Part shown: one piece after another, positions 11,299 to 23,056 of the stretch
How the letters are laid out: every line of letters starts with the position of its first letter
Numbering within the stretch: the first letter of the stretch is position 1
Assembly (NCBI GenBank): GCA_019677205.1
Contig: JAAMXY010000991.1
Span: 1-46,183, forward strand
Direction: 5' to 3'
Length of the DNA: 46,183 nucleotides
Source: Pinguiococcus pyrenoidosus
Taxonomy: Eukaryota; Sar; Pinguiophyceae; Pinguiochrysidales; Pinguiochrysidaceae
Program-made: the position numbers and the translations under genes
The notes under the pieces: model-generated
The model's database searches: none
What the model was told of the DNA's origin: nothing
Seen by the model: the letters and a program-made list of their open reading frames with translations, nothing else

Positions 11299-13186
11299 CT
11301 AGCGGGCGCATTGAGCCAGGGACGAACACCGACCCGCAGTCAAAGCAAGCTTTCGGCGGATCGCGCGGATCTGCTGCTTGGCTGGATCCTCCGGAGATCC
11401 CTGGGCGTGCTCTCGAGCCAGCTGGCTCAGAAAGAGATCCCTGGCGTCGACGAGCTTCTCCATCCGCTCGTCCAACTTGGCCAGCCACGCTTCCACGAAT
11501 CTCTGCATCCGCCTTGCTTTGCCATCGTCGACGACCTCCGTCGGCCAGATCTTCCAGTTCGTTGCGCACTTGGTACTTCCAAAGCAGTGCGCGATTGGGC
11601 ACCGTGCCAGATGCGGCCTCAGGCGGTCGATGGCCCGCCAGGTGGACCGCGCGAGGACACTGTCCGAGAGTTGCCTCGTCGGGACGCCCATGACGGCCTC
11701 CGGATAGGGCACCAGCAGCGCTTCTTCGTCCGTCTTGCTCTGGATCGGCGCCAGGTGCTCTTCCGATTTGTGAAGTGCTTTGTGCGGCACGTATCGCTTA
11801 GCCTTCTTCCTTGAAAGATGGCGTGACCTTGCTACTGGCCTTCTGCGTTCGCATCCGTGACTTGTGCCTCGAGCTGAAAAGCCGCGTACATCGGTGCAAG
11901 CTCGGCCGCAGCACCGGCCAGATGAACATCTTCAGCGGCAACCAACAAAGAAAGACCAACCCCAGGACGTATAGCGCATCCGACAAAATGCCGATGCGCC
12001 CTTGCGGTCTGCCAGATGGCTTCCTCCACCTCCAGCAAACCGGTCTCCGTATCAGCGACGACAGTAGCTGGAGTAGCGGCGTGCAGGCCAGCATGCACAT
12101 GCCAATGACCACTATTCGCGCCCTCTTCAGCGTGCGAAGCATCTTTCTCTCGCCGGCCCGTGCGCTCCGACCGCCTGTTGTTCGGTTCGCCGTAGCCGGC
12201 GGGGAACGCTGCTCCGTCGTGTCGGCCTTGTCGACAAGGTTGGAAGTCGACGGCTTTTCGGTGGCTCTCTTCCCTTCCCCGCTATGTACACCTTTGAAGT
12301 GCCGGATGAGGACATTTACGGAGTGCACGAAAGAGGCACCCACGATGAGCCACTGGTAGAAGACGCGGAGGGACACCACGAATGAGACGTATGAGTGGCT
12401 GACCCCGAATGAGGCGTCCGACGGCCGGATCACTAGGCATCCTGCGGTGCAAATCGCCTCAATGGTGCCCAGAGTCAGCATGCCCCCCTCGAGCATCGAC
12501 AAGGGGACCTCCTCAGTGGACTGCATAGCGCCCATCATCCGTTTCAAGTCCGTCGCACACAGCAAGTAGAAGAACGACATGAAAACCGAAGTGAAGCCGA
12601 GGCACATGTAGGCGAAGACCAGATTCACGTAGCCCCTCTCGCCCATGGGATCGAAGTAGAAGACCGCCAAGGAAACGCACCCCATCGTGATGCCAATCAG
12701 CTTCTGGTTCGACCTCCGCTGCAAGAACTCGCGAAGGCCAGCACTCTTGTACAAGAGGTAGCAAAGCCTTGCCAGAAACAGCAGCGAGGCTATAAAGATC
12801 ATCGCAAAACACAAGGTTCTCCGAGTTTCGATGTTTGGCTGCAGCTCCACAGAGCGCTCCGCGGCCAAGACAGTACAGAGCGGCGAGGTCGTCCAGTTGT
12901 CGTTCTTCGGCAACCACGGCCAATCGCACGGGGCTTCCACCAAGTAGTCCTTGGTCTGCCGGCAACCCATTGTAGCTTGCAGCTGGAGAGCGCCGCAGCA
13001 GACAGAAGGCCAGTCACGCGCCTGCGCGACACCCTGATGCGGCAGACGCCACTGTCGCGACTCGTTTCTCAGCTTGCTGCGAAGGCCGGACGACCCCGGA
13101 GCCACGTTCCCGGACTTGGCACGAAGGTGGGATCGGATGTCCGAAGAGATTCCATTGGATATGGTCGACGAAAAGTAGAAATCCAT
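11299..13186 (-). CDS. Seven-transmembrane protein, family not recognised
   Basis: Integral membrane protein with about seven hydrophobic segments: LCFAMIFIASLLFLARL, LIGITMGCVSLAVFYF, LVFAYMCLGFTSVFMSFFYL, TLGTIEAICTAGCLVI, YVSFVVSLRVFYQWLIVGAS, IVVIGMCMLACTPLLQLL and ILSDALYVLGLVFLCWLPL. A long charged loop (EGKRATEKPSTSNLVDKADT) separates the fifth and sixth. This topology resembles a GPCR or transporter-like receptor, but no family motif is visible. The first frame stops at 11798. A 55-nt intron (11835-11889, GTACGC to CCAG) joins it in frame to a downstream exon that adds a charged, helical cytosolic tail and gives 610 residues; a weaker alternative intron is 11740-11827. The start is ATG 13186, or possibly 12970, just before the cysteine-containing extracellular leader. 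The gene is divergent from the MAM-like gene. Confidence 0.6.
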
Positions 13187-13790
13187 AGAACTTTCCGGAG
13201 GAGGCTTGCGGAAGCGGACCGTTACTCTTAATTATTAAGCACTATCATAGTGGTATCAAGTATCGAGCAAAGCCGGGCCGTACTGTAGGATGGATGAGCT
13301 GGTTGCAGAAAACATTTGATTTGATTTTGTTCATCAAATAACCGGTGGCCTTGGGCAACCGTTCCGTCGCACAGAAGCTGGTCCTTGCCAGCTTCTCTGC
13401 ATTTCAAAGGTGGACGCCCCCTATGATGGGTATTGATGGTCGGCGGAAGAATCTTCCTCGTACGTCTTCGTCTCGCGACGATCCAATGCCGTCGACCCAT
13501 CTGTCAAATTCAAATCTCTCTGTCGTAAGACACCCAATCGGGGTGTTCGGAAGAGTTCCAAAGTGACAGATATCCAATCCCTCCCACGCGTGTTCTCCAC
13601 CTTATCCCTGCAGGACACAGCCATTTTGCGAATTTGTACCGCTCTTCCACCGCTGTGTCGCCACTTTGTAACAACGCCGTTGGAGTGATCATTTGGGCGC
13701 CACTTTGTCGAAGCCCCAACCGCCGTTGCCCCTCCATCGCCTCGCGCGCGGAGGACTGGAAAGTCTCTCTGTAGCCCCAGCCGACTCCGC
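13187..13790. other. Divergent promoter region, seven-TM and MAM-like genes
   Basis: No gene is supported. The region separates two divergently transcribed membrane-protein genes. It includes an AT-rich patch near 13225-13255 and CCAAT/ATTGG-like boxes (near 13533 on the plus strand). Short ORFs here lack domains. Confidence 0.4.
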
Positions 13791-15916
13791 ATGGCGCGCA
13801 CGCGACTTCTGGTGGCGCTGGTGGCGCTGGCGGCGCTGCTGGCGCCGCAGTGTTCCGCTCAGGACGATGTCGACGAGGGGCAGCTCCAGGAAATCCTGCG
13901 CTTCGACTTCAACGAGCCGACGCTGTCCGGCTGGACCTTCTGGCCCTTCGCAGCGCTGAGCTGGACGCACGTGAGTGGCCTCGCACGACGCCCGATTGGT
14001 TGACGCTTTCAAAATGCGCTTAGACGCCCCGCCCAATCTCTCTCCTTCCGAAGGCCGGTGGCGAGACCGAGACCGTGGGCACTGGGCCGTCCAGCGACGC
14101 CGACGGCGGACCGGGCCTCTACCTCTTCGTGGACGCGAGCTGCGCGGGCCAGTTTGGCTGCAATGCGGTGTGCGAGCGCCGCGACGCCATCGTGTTGTCG
14201 CCGCCGCTGGACAACCAGCTGGTGGGCGCGTTCGAGTTCCAGTTCCACATGTGGGCCGAGCCCGTGGCCACGGTGAATGGCATGGAGCCGTGCAACCTGC
14301 CCTTCGACACCATGGGCGACCTGACGGTGGAGGCCATCGACGAGGAGAACAACCCCATCACCGAGACGCCGCTGTTCTTCGTGTCGGGCAATCAGGGCAA
14401 CCAGTGGAACGACAGCGGCGTGATCTTCATCCCGGAGACGTCGGGTACGATCCGCCTGGAGTTCACCGTGTTCACGGGGCCGCACTGGGCCAGCGACATC
14501 GCGATCGACAACGTGGTGATCTATCAGCGCAACTCCTTCGTGAACGGCAACCTCGATCCGCAGGACGACGACGACGGCGATGGAAACGACGACGAGCAGC
14601 TCATCCTCTGGCTCATCGTGGCCATCGTCCTCACCTGCGCGGTCTGCTGCGTCTGCTGCTACTACTGCCCGCATCCGTACTGGACCGTGGCCGCGGAGAA
14701 GCGGAGAGAGAAGGACGACTACGACGAGGACACCCTGGAGCTCAAGGTCAGCACCAAGCCCAATCCCCAGCTTCGCGGCGTCGGCTACAGCAACTACGCC
14801 TCGAACTTCCACCCGGAGCGGGTGGTGCTCGGAGAAGACGGGGCGCCCATGCTCGGCGCGCCGTACTACTCCTCCTCCAAGTCCTTCCGGAGCCTCGTCG
14901 CGAAGCACCTCACCGAGGAAAGCGACGAGTCGAGCGCCACGTCGGAGAGCGACGTGACCGAGGAATCCGGCCCGTCAGACCGCGAGCCCCGGCCGGCAGA
15001 TTTCGCGGATGGCGCCAGGGCCGGGGATCGGCGGACGCCGGTCTACGATGAGGAGAAGGCGGAGGGACACTACCACCACGCCACGCCGGAAAGGCAGGAA
15101 CCCGAGCGCACCCTGCACCGCACGGCGAATGGCACCCCGAGATACGGATTCATGGAGGACATGAGAAACGCCATCCCCGAGGACTACGAAATCAATGGTG
15201 GAGAACTGCCGCACTACCGCGGAGAGGAGCCGGAGGAGTCTCGGCTCAGCACGATCCTGGAGTCCCAGATGTCCCAAAGCTCCCACTCGGCGAACGGCAC
15301 CATGAGGTCGAACGTTTCGCACCATTCGCCGAATGGCGCAGCACAGGACGCCAGCGAAACTGGAAGCCACGTTCAGGTACAAAGCACCAGGAAAGAGGAG
15401 CATGACGAAGTGCGGCACGTGCCTGACCCAGTCTGGTGATCTCCTTCTCCCACCACGCAGCCGAAGCGGGATTCGGTAGAAACGATCGGCATGTCTTCTC
15501 AGCCCGATATGGCGGAATCCTTCGCAGACGCAAACGTAGGGCCTCTGGGTGGCGAGTCGCTTCTGCATCACCCAAGCTAATCATGCGCGGATGTCTCCAC
15601 GCAGGGCTCCGTCGGGTCGGAGCAGCAAAAGGGAGAGGGTCGCAACCGTGCCCCGTCCTTCGTGGGGAGATACGACTACATCACCGGCCAGTCAGAGGGC
15701 CTGGGCTCAAGAGGCGAAGCGAAGGGCGCGGACGGCGGCAGGGCAGCGGCGGCCTTGGAGGGCGACGACGATGATGACGAAGATGGAGGTAAGTATCGGC
15801 GGCAACACCAGCTACGGCTTGGATCCTTGGTTCGCACGCGTCTCACAATCTGCTCTCCACCTCTCCCATCCCCGACAGTCATCAGAGGAGGAAAGCCATT
15901 CACGATGCAGATGTAG
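13791..15916 (+). CDS. Type I membrane protein with MAM-like ectodomain
   Basis: Four exons: 13791-13970, 14054-15376, 15605-15788 and 15879-15916 (introns 83, 228 and 90 nt; GTGAGT, GTACAA and GTAAGT donors), 574 residues. A hydrophobic signal peptide (LLVALVALAALLAP, cleavage near CSAQ, about residue 23) leads into a domain that follows the MAM pattern: FDFNEPTLSGW, a Gly/Pro/Asp-rich segment, an internal FEFQFHMWAEP strand, GNQGNQWN and finally SDIAIDNVVIYQ. A linker rich in Asp precedes one TM helix (about residues 242-264, ILWLIVAIVLTCAVCC) with Cys clusters. The cytosolic tail is long, acidic and serine-rich, so phosphorylation is possible. MAM domains mediate adhesion in animals; here a cell-surface recognition role is inferred. 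If the third intron set were not used, the ORF would stop at 15439. Confidence 0.7.
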
Positions 15917-16295
15917 AAGCGGCATCCTCTGAGTGATGCTAAAGACCTCATGGACGTACTTTCGTGCCAATGCAGTACTGTAGAAGGTTTCAAAAGCTTT
16001 CCTTGCTCCGCGGCACCAAAGAGGACATGAGGAGATCGAGATCCATAGCAGGAAGGTCATGGCGATGCGTGGAATGGTGCTGAGATTGACAGATTGCTTT
16101 CCCCCCCCACCCAACCCCCCAGCAAATGTACATGTTGTTTCTGTCATCTGACCAAATTTAGTGAACGAAAAGGGTTGCAAGAATCATTTGACTTCGGAAC
16201 TTCTCGCGAGTTCTGCGTGAGCACTTTTTGTACTAGTCCAACGTGATCTGGACTGTGCACTTCAAGCGACCCATTCACAGAGCTGACAAGCAGAT
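15917..16295. other. Convergent 3' region, MAM-like and TRM10 genes
   Basis: No gene. Two convergent genes end here. A pure C-rich run (ccccccccacccaacccccc) near 16098-16120 is the only low-complexity feature. Confidence 0.5.
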
Positions 16296-17664
16296 CTAGT
16301 CACCCGTGGCGGAAGCTTCCGCGGAAGCCGCGTCTTCCTGCCTCGCCTCGCTCTCCTTCGCCTCGCTCTCCTTCGCCTCGCTGGCGGATGGATTTTCTAC
16401 TTCTCCAGCATTTGATTCTTCCGCCTTCGCCGCCTTCTCTAGATCGCCAGCCTTGTCATCCGCGGCAGCAGCCTGTGGCTCCATCCGTCCAGGGATGCCC
16501 TCCAATAGCGCCTACGCGGAGAGAAGACGATTAGGGGAAGCCACTGTCCTTTTAGCCGCAAGGCAAGAACACACAAAAACCCTTGTACACACCTTCTCCC
16601 AGTCCTTGGTCTCCAGGAACTTCAGCATGATGTCGAAGACATGATTAATCGCGAGGGGCTTGTTGTAGTTCAAGTGCCGCGTGACCTTGTCCCCGATCGG
16701 CAGCTTTGCCGTCTGTCATCGGAGAGCGCAAACACTACGTGAGAGTCCCCTTCCGACTCCCCATCTCGCAGGCGCCGCCCAAGAGCGCCACGCACCCTCA
16801 TCCCCAGCGACACGGCCTTGTCGTAGCAGAGCTTCTTGTGCCTGCGGGCAAGAAGGGACTTGCCAAAGTGAACTCCAACGACAAACAGCAAGCCGGTGGA
16901 AAACATACTGGTGCCTACCGATTCCGATCGACGATGCCTCCGATGACGTACACCGTCCCCGCCTCAAAGCTCTCCAAGGTCTCCTCCGCGTCGCTCGTCA
17001 AGTACACCATCTCGCTCGTCGTCAACGCCTGAATCTGCGGCGGCGGCGGCAGCTGCTCCGGATCGGGCACCGGCCCGCCTGCGACCTCTTCCCCGCCCCG
17101 CTGCTTCTCCAGGAGCTCTTGAATCTTGTCCGACACTGGCGAAAAAGCCAGCCAGTCCGCGTTCGCCCCGGCGCCCAGCTCCGCCAGCGCTCCGGCGTGC
17201 AGCTGCACCCCCTTCCAGTCGCTGAAGCCGGCCACGTTTGACACCGCGGTGGCGCAGGCGTTGTCCTCCAGGCTGAAGTCACTGAGGTGGAGCCGAGCGG
17301 GAGCCGCCGAGCGCCGATTGGAGGCGTAGCAGTACATCAGTTGCTGGCCGACGCTGGTGATTTCCCGAGGAGTCATCAGCGCCGCGAAGCCCAGGTCGAA
17401 CACCACGTCCACCGGGCTCTCCCGCAGGCGCCGCAGCAGCTCCCAGCGACTCGTCAACTTGTGCCGCTGCCCCACGGAGAGCCCGCCGGCCTCTCGCGGC
17501 CCGGGGCCCTGCGGAGGCCTCTGGGAAGGACCCTGGCTGGCCTTGAGCAGCGCCTTTTCCTCCTTCTTCCTGCGCTTGGCGGCCTTCCATGCCTCCTTCC
17601 TGCGCTGGCGCTTCTGCTCTCTCTTGGACAGAGGCGGTGGCGGCTCGGCGGCGGCGTCCGACAT
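16296..17664 (-). CDS. TRM10: TRM10 tRNA (guanine-9-N1)-methyltransferase
   Basis: SPOUT-class enzyme that methylates N1 of the purine at position 9 of tRNA using S-adenosylmethionine. Four exons on the minus strand: 17664-16919, 16841-16796, 16712-16593 and 16511-16296, 375 residues; every splice preserves frame. A basic coiled N-terminus (KREQKRQRRKEAWKAAKRRK) is typical of TRM10/TRMT10A. The catalytic fold is shown by VVFDLGF, QQLMYCYASNRRS, MVYLTSDAEETL, VYVIGGIVDRNRHK (the family's knot signature), a TAKLPIGD segment and AINHVFDIMLKFLETKDW. The C-terminus ends in a low-complexity Ala/Glu/Ser tail with KESEA repeats, longer than in human TRMT10A. The start ATG 17664 is 147 bp from the divergent membrane-protein gene, so a shared promoter is likely. 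Confidence 0.95.
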
Positions 17665-17810
17665 CTGTGGCGCTGCCGTGGCGCTGGACAGAGCAGCGTG
17701 CCGGCGACTCTGGCGGACAGAGACGACGCGACGAACACGCGAATTAAGACAGATACCGGAAACGACACGTCATCGTCCGCGACGCCGGGCGGTACCCGAC
17801 GTGGCCAGTC

Positions 17811-19546
17811 ATGAGCGCGGAGCCCCACTTCGACAAGCTGCACCAGCCAGTCGCCACGGCTCCCCAGGAGGGCGCCAGGTGCTTTCTGGGCCGAACGGCG
17901 GCGCTGCTGACCTTCCTGGTGTTCCTGGCGTCCAATTTTCCGCTGTTCTACGGCGAGTTCAGCCTCTGGGCCTCCAGCCTCGGCGACCTGGGGCCTTTCT
18001 GGGAGGTCGGCGGAGCTCTGCAGCGCTTGCTGTTGCACTGCCTCTGCGTTCGGCAGCTCTTCGACTGCTGCACGGCGCTCCTGGGCGACTTGCCGCCGAA
18101 AGCCAAGCTGCGCGGGGCGTTCCTGGCGGTCATCGCCTTCGCCGTGCACCCAAGCCGAGTGCGCGACGTGCTGGGAGAAGGCAATGAGGTGAGGAAGCTG
18201 CATGGGAAGCAGGAAGGCGGGGCTGAAGGGAGTAAGCTCGCTCCGTCTAAACACGATTCGCGCCGGCGCTTCAACAGGTTACGCTCCTTACGACGCTGTT
18301 GCTCCTCCTCTCGTTTGGCCAGCTCGCGGCCATCACCAAAGCCAGCTACATGGTAAGCGCCTTGCCCTTTGTTTCCCCGTGCGGAGTCCCACATGCCGTG
18401 AGGCAGTGGAAGTGGAAGAGCAATTGACATGGACTATGCGGGCGCGCGATTGCCGCTGAACACGAGATGCTGCATGTGTCCACAGAGCATGAAGGAACTC
18501 GTGGCTCATCACGCCATATCGCTGGCGCTGTTTGGCACCGCCGCCCATTTTGGCACTGCTGAGCTCTCTCTGGCGTACGTCCTGGCTTGTGTGGTCTTCG
18601 AGCTTTGCTTCCGCGAGCGCCAGAGGGAGTATCACATCCGAACGGTACGTGGCGCTGGAGCTCCGGTCACCCAGTGCTGTGAAGGATTCGGCGAGCGGAG
18701 CACAGCTCATCGAATGCCGTTTGCAGGTGCCGACGACGGTAATCTTGGCGAGCTTGCTGAGATGCGTACCTTTCCTCGTTGTGTACTTTTTGATCAGACC
18801 GCTGGACACCGCGAGCATGTCAGCTTCTTTTTACAATGTTGAGCAGATTGCGAAGCGGACCGTCGGACTTCTGTCTTTCATACGGAATGTCGTGTATCCC
18901 GCATCCGGGTCTGCTTCTGGGGATCATGAGCTCGAGCCGGCGCCTGAGCTTGAGCAGTGGGCTCTGACGGTTGTCTTGCCTTTGATAGCGCTCTTCACGT
19001 TGGTGTCTTTCATCAGGTACGATGCCGCGCGCCAGCTTCACACCATCTGTCGCGTGGCTGAATCCTGCAAAGGCTTTTTAGAGTTTTGCATATGCCAGTT
19101 GAGCTGGCCGGAAGCTGGCTGTCCTTCTTCTGTCTGTCGTTGCCGCAGGTCTTCACCGACGCAGGTATCAATCCCTTTCTGCGTGCGTTGCGAGGTCAAA
19201 CGGCCTTTGTTTTGCGCGCCTCCCGCGGGAGACTGACCCAGTCTTTGGCTTGCACTCAGATGATCTCTCCTTCTTGAGTTATCCCCGAAGCATCCCCTTC
19301 GTCCTGCTTTTGGGTCACGGAATCGCCTATTGCCTCGCGGTAGGCACGTCTGGAGCGAGCCACGGCAGGGGAATCCTCTGGATGGTGAGGGCGGTGAGTT
19401 TGCTGCTTGTGGGAGTTCTGGTGGTGCAAACGTCGATGGGAGTTGGGGAGCTGGCATCTTCGCCGCGGGGCCTGGGAACCATTTCCATTATGCAAGAGAG
19501 CATTGCTTCCCGGCAAGTCGATGTCGCCACGTCGGACGCAGAATAA
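17811..19546 (+). CDS. Multipass membrane protein, family not recognised
   Basis: Five exons: 17811-18188, 18278-18352, 18486-18644, 18727-19016 and 19165-19546, 427 residues, all junctions in frame with GT...AG borders. The product is strongly hydrophobic, with about seven or eight segments, including ALLTFLVFLASNFPLFY, LTTLLLLLSFGQLAAI, LSLAYVLACVVFELCF, VILASLLRCVPFLVVYFLI, WALTVVLPLIALFTLVSFI, PFVLLLGHGIAYCLAV and AVSLLLVGVLVVQTSM. No catalytic or transporter motif is evident. The last intron (148 nt) is the least certain; without it the frame runs on to a stop at 19236, and the alternative would lose the final two hydrophobic segments. The gene is divergent from TRM10 across about 146 bp and convergent with the Pol I factor gene. 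Confidence 0.6.
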
Positions 19547-19727
19547 GGTTCTGAGCTCAAGCAAAAGAAGTGTCTGGTTGTCTGACCCTTGCAGTCTCCT
19601 GCCGCCAACGCGACTTCGTCAACGCCGCTGTCAACCAACCTGCTAGCCTTGTGCTATGCTAAGCCTTGCTGTGGCAGGCGGTTTGTCCAAAACCCTGGTC
19701 AAAATCCTTGCGCCAAGCAAGACGAAG

Positions 19728-22700
19728 CTAAGCAAAAAGTCGGCGGGGCTGAATCTCGTCTTCATCCTCATCTTCGCCGTCTAGGTCCTGCTCCGGCTTT
19801 GCGACTCTGAGATCCTGCTCCGGCATGCGACCTCTCAGCACCGCATCGCGACCTTCATCACTGTCGTCTGCCGCTTCTTCCGCGCTCTCGTCCGCGGACA
19901 TCGCCATGCTGCTATCCGAGTCATCGGCTTCGCTTCCATTCGAGGACCGGGACGATTCATCCATCTCTTCGACGCCGCTCCCTTCCTGCTTCGCCGTTCC
20001 GCGCTTCGCTGCTCCGCCCTTCGCAACTCCGTTCTTCGCAGCAAGGGTGGCGCTGTCTTCTACCTTTACCCGCTGCCTGCCGGAGGCACATAGAGATTGA
20101 TACAGAAGCTCCTGAAGGCCTATGAAGCGCTGGTGAGGTTGAGCGTCGCCGGTTGCATCCCAGGCTCGACGCAGCCCTACCCTGGTTCCTAAGGTACTCC
20201 ATCAACTGATGCCGCGGGCTGATGAAGTTCCATCGATTGGACGAGGTCACATGAGGGCCAGCCCACCGCGCCAGTTGGCCCGTCGCGTGACTGGCGTCCT
20301 ATTGAGAGGGAAGGGCATGAGAACCTTGACGGAAGCGCCGGTCATGCGTGATGCCACAACCATGCAGCATCACCTCGTAGTCTTGGGTCGAAGCCAGGGG
20401 TGCCAACGTGCGCATCCACCACGGGATTGAGACCGCAAAGTGGTCGTCGGATACACGATGGGCTTTTGCCTTCTTCTCCTTCCCTTCTGCTCGCTCCGGT
20501 GACGGCTCCTTCTCGCGCTCCTGAACTTTGGTTCCTGCTTGCTTGGAGGCATCAACCTTTTCATCATTGGGCGTTTCCTCCCCGGCCTCCTTTGCCAGTC
20601 TCTTCTCGATCTGAAGAACCATGTGGTGCAGCAAAGATGGTTTCAAGTAGCAGTATTCGCCAACTTTCTCCAGCAGCGCCCCATAGATGGCATGGAACAC
20701 CCCCTCCTGCTCTTCTAGTCGCCCATGCTCGAGGAGATCCTTCGGATCTTCGTAGGCGACGTACCTAAACACGACGACGAACACGAAGCCGAACACGAAG
20801 CCGCACAGAAAGGCGAACACATCAGCAACGACTTCTGAGCAACCTTTCGCGGGAATCCTTGGGCTTTTTGCCTTTTAGCTTTACGTACTGGACTTACATG
20901 TTCCCGAAGTTCGCCGCCTCAGCATGCCCCTCACCTTCCCCCTCAGCTTCAGCTTGCACTTGCAGGCCCTTGTCAGTCTGGGTCGGCACCTGGCTGAGAT
21001 CTTCGGGAATCTGGGTCAGCCAGCGATCCGCAAAACCCTGAGCCGACTGCGCTTACCATCGACCCAGTTCTCGGGCCACCCATCAGGATGCTCCTGCTGC
21101 AGCTCTACAGAGATGGTCTGCAGCGCGCCTTGGACGGCCGTGATCACCTGGCTCTCCATTGGGATGCTCTTCTCTAAAAACGTGGCCGCGGCAAACTCCC
21201 GACCTCTCTCGTCGGAGGGCAGTGGCCTCCCATGCCCTTCCGGTGCTTCTCTCTGTGTACCTAAAATCGCGTCTGCCGTCCAAAGCAGGGAGTCCAGCGC
21301 GCGTCGTGGATACCTCAGGGAATCTCTGTCATCCTGCGGCGGCAGCACATGCTCGTCCGGAGCGAACGCGTCTCCTTTCTCTGATTTCGGTGGAGGCAGG
21401 CCTTGCTCGAGTTGCCACGACCAAAACGTGCTGCACAACTTGCAGCAGACGATCAGGAGCGCGGCCACGTCTACCGGATATCTACAGAAGGTCCCGAATC
21501 CCACCACCTGATCTTCCTCCCGTCGACTGCCGTGTTCGCCATCATCGCTGCTCCGTTCATCAAGGACCACCTTGGACAGATCCTCCACTACTCCCAGCAC
21601 CTCCGCTGGGAGGCCAAGGTTGATCGCCAAGTTCCTGGCCACGAGGGGCCCATTGACGATCGGCAACTTCCCGAGGCCCAGCGTGTACGCCAGGCGATGG
21701 GCCCAGAATGAGATGTCTTCGCAGCTTGGCACTTGCCGCGGCTGAAAAAACTTGCGGAACGTGGCAATGTCCTCCCGCATCGGCTTCGGCAGGAAGGCTT
21801 CCATGTTCAGGTACGGAATGTGGCCCGACTCCATCAGCTTGCGCAGGTCCCATACGTCCGTGCCGCTTCGGAAAACGCGAAGGCAAAGCAGGAGAAATGC
21901 CGGCACCAGCGGCGGAATCAAAGGCACCAAGTCGGAGAGCGGCAGGGTCGCGCCATCCCTTTCCGCGTCAGCCTCCAGAATTCGAAGAGCTGCGAGTGCA
22001 GCATTCGCTCTAGCCGGACCACGCGGGCGAGCCGACATTCCCGGCACGTGCAACTGCGCTCCGCTGAAGTCGGACGACTTGGCTCCGTCGGATCGCAGCA
22101 CTTCTTCGTCTTCCACGTCCTGCAACATCATGTCCACGAGGCCCGCTCGAATCATGTACCGGATCTGCTGGTTCACCAGCACCTTTTCCTCGCTGCGGAA
22201 GCATTCGATCAAGTCGTAGTGCGCATTTCGATGCCAAATCTCCAGGTAATTGAACCACAGCGTCTTCACGAGGTCGCAAGCGGGCACTGGACACCTGTTG
22301 AAGGCCGTAGAAGAGCACTCTCCGTCACTCACAGAGGCCAGACACAAGGGTACGCACTCTTCTTACCCGGTATGGTAGACCAAGGCCTGCGTCGCTCGCT
22401 TCAAAACAAACTGAAACGCCCTAAGAGGCGAAAAACCGCGTGAAAAATCCGCTTTTGACGTCTTCGTCCTACACATTTCGCACCTCAGATACGGCCTCAC
22501 GGATGGCAGAGGCTTCAGGTGAGCTCTGCTGGGAGTTCTCTTCCTCTGGTATGGCCCTATCCGCCGCACACGCAGTTGCGTGGCCCCGCCGAAGCCAGCG
22601 TCCGCCGTGTCCTACGAGTTTTGTCCTCAGACACAGCTCTGTTGAGACGCCACGCTCGACAGCCGCACCTCCACGACTTCCTGGACCACATCCTGACTGA

Positions 22701-22863
22701 ACGTGTGGCAGACCGTGCACGCCAGCCCCTCTCCGGTCTGCTCAAAGCTGCGGATCTTGCGGTCAGCTGACACCTTTCCATGGCCACACCGCGCGCCAGC
22801 GCACCTCTTGGAGCCGCACACCTCGCAGACGAGGCCGCGCGCCGGGCTGGAGAAGAAGCTCAT
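19728..22863 (-). CDS. RRN7/TAF1B-like RNA polymerase I initiation factor
   Basis: Likely the TFIIB-related subunit of the Pol I core factor (SL1), which recruits Pol I to rDNA promoters. Eight exons on the minus strand: 22863 to about 22690, 22636-22484, 22410-22367, 22294-21057, 21000-20898, 20764-20374, 20298-20181 and 20119-19728, about 870 residues. Introns 2-7 (73, 72, 56, 133, 75 and 61 nt) all keep frame; intron 1 is uncertain. The N-terminus has a zinc ribbon (CEVC, then CTVC about 30 residues later). The cyclin-fold region contains LVPLIPPLVPAFLLLCLRVF, DLRKLMESGHIPYLNMEAFL and PKPM, which match the RRN7/TAF1B/MEE12 family well. The C-terminus is acidic (DGEDEDEDE). The assignment rests on these motifs only. 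Confidence 0.75.
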
Positions 22864-22942
22864 GCCAGCGGAAGCGCTACATCCGCCACCGCGCTCGATT
22901 CGAGCTGGGCGCCGAGCGCAGCGACGGCGGGAACGCCCGGAC

Positions 22943-22958
22943 CAGGTCAGCTGACCCT
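22943..22958. promoter_or_regulatory. Palindromic element, TAF1B/TLC divergent promoter
   Basis: A perfect 12-bp palindrome (GGTCAGCTGACC) sits inside a 16-bp block that is repeated exactly at 28424-28439 upstream of the MOB gene. A partial copy (TCAGCTGA) follows at 22968-22975. The core CAGCTG is an E-box (CANNTG). It lies in the 193 bp between two divergent start codons, so it could act on both genes. Confidence 0.45.
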
Positions 22959-23056
22959 GTCCGCCGATCAGCTGACGGTGTTCTCGGCGCTCTCCTGCGT
23001 TCTCCAGGAGCGCTGCGCGTCGGGAAGTGCTTGGTAGGCTGTCCTTCACGTCTCGT

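Noticed and set aside
11740-11827. Alternative 88-nt intron in the seven-TM gene
   Set aside because: It keeps frame, but its GTCACG donor is unlike the GTAAG/GTGAG/GTGCG/GTACG donors used elsewhere; the 55-nt GTACGC intron fits better.
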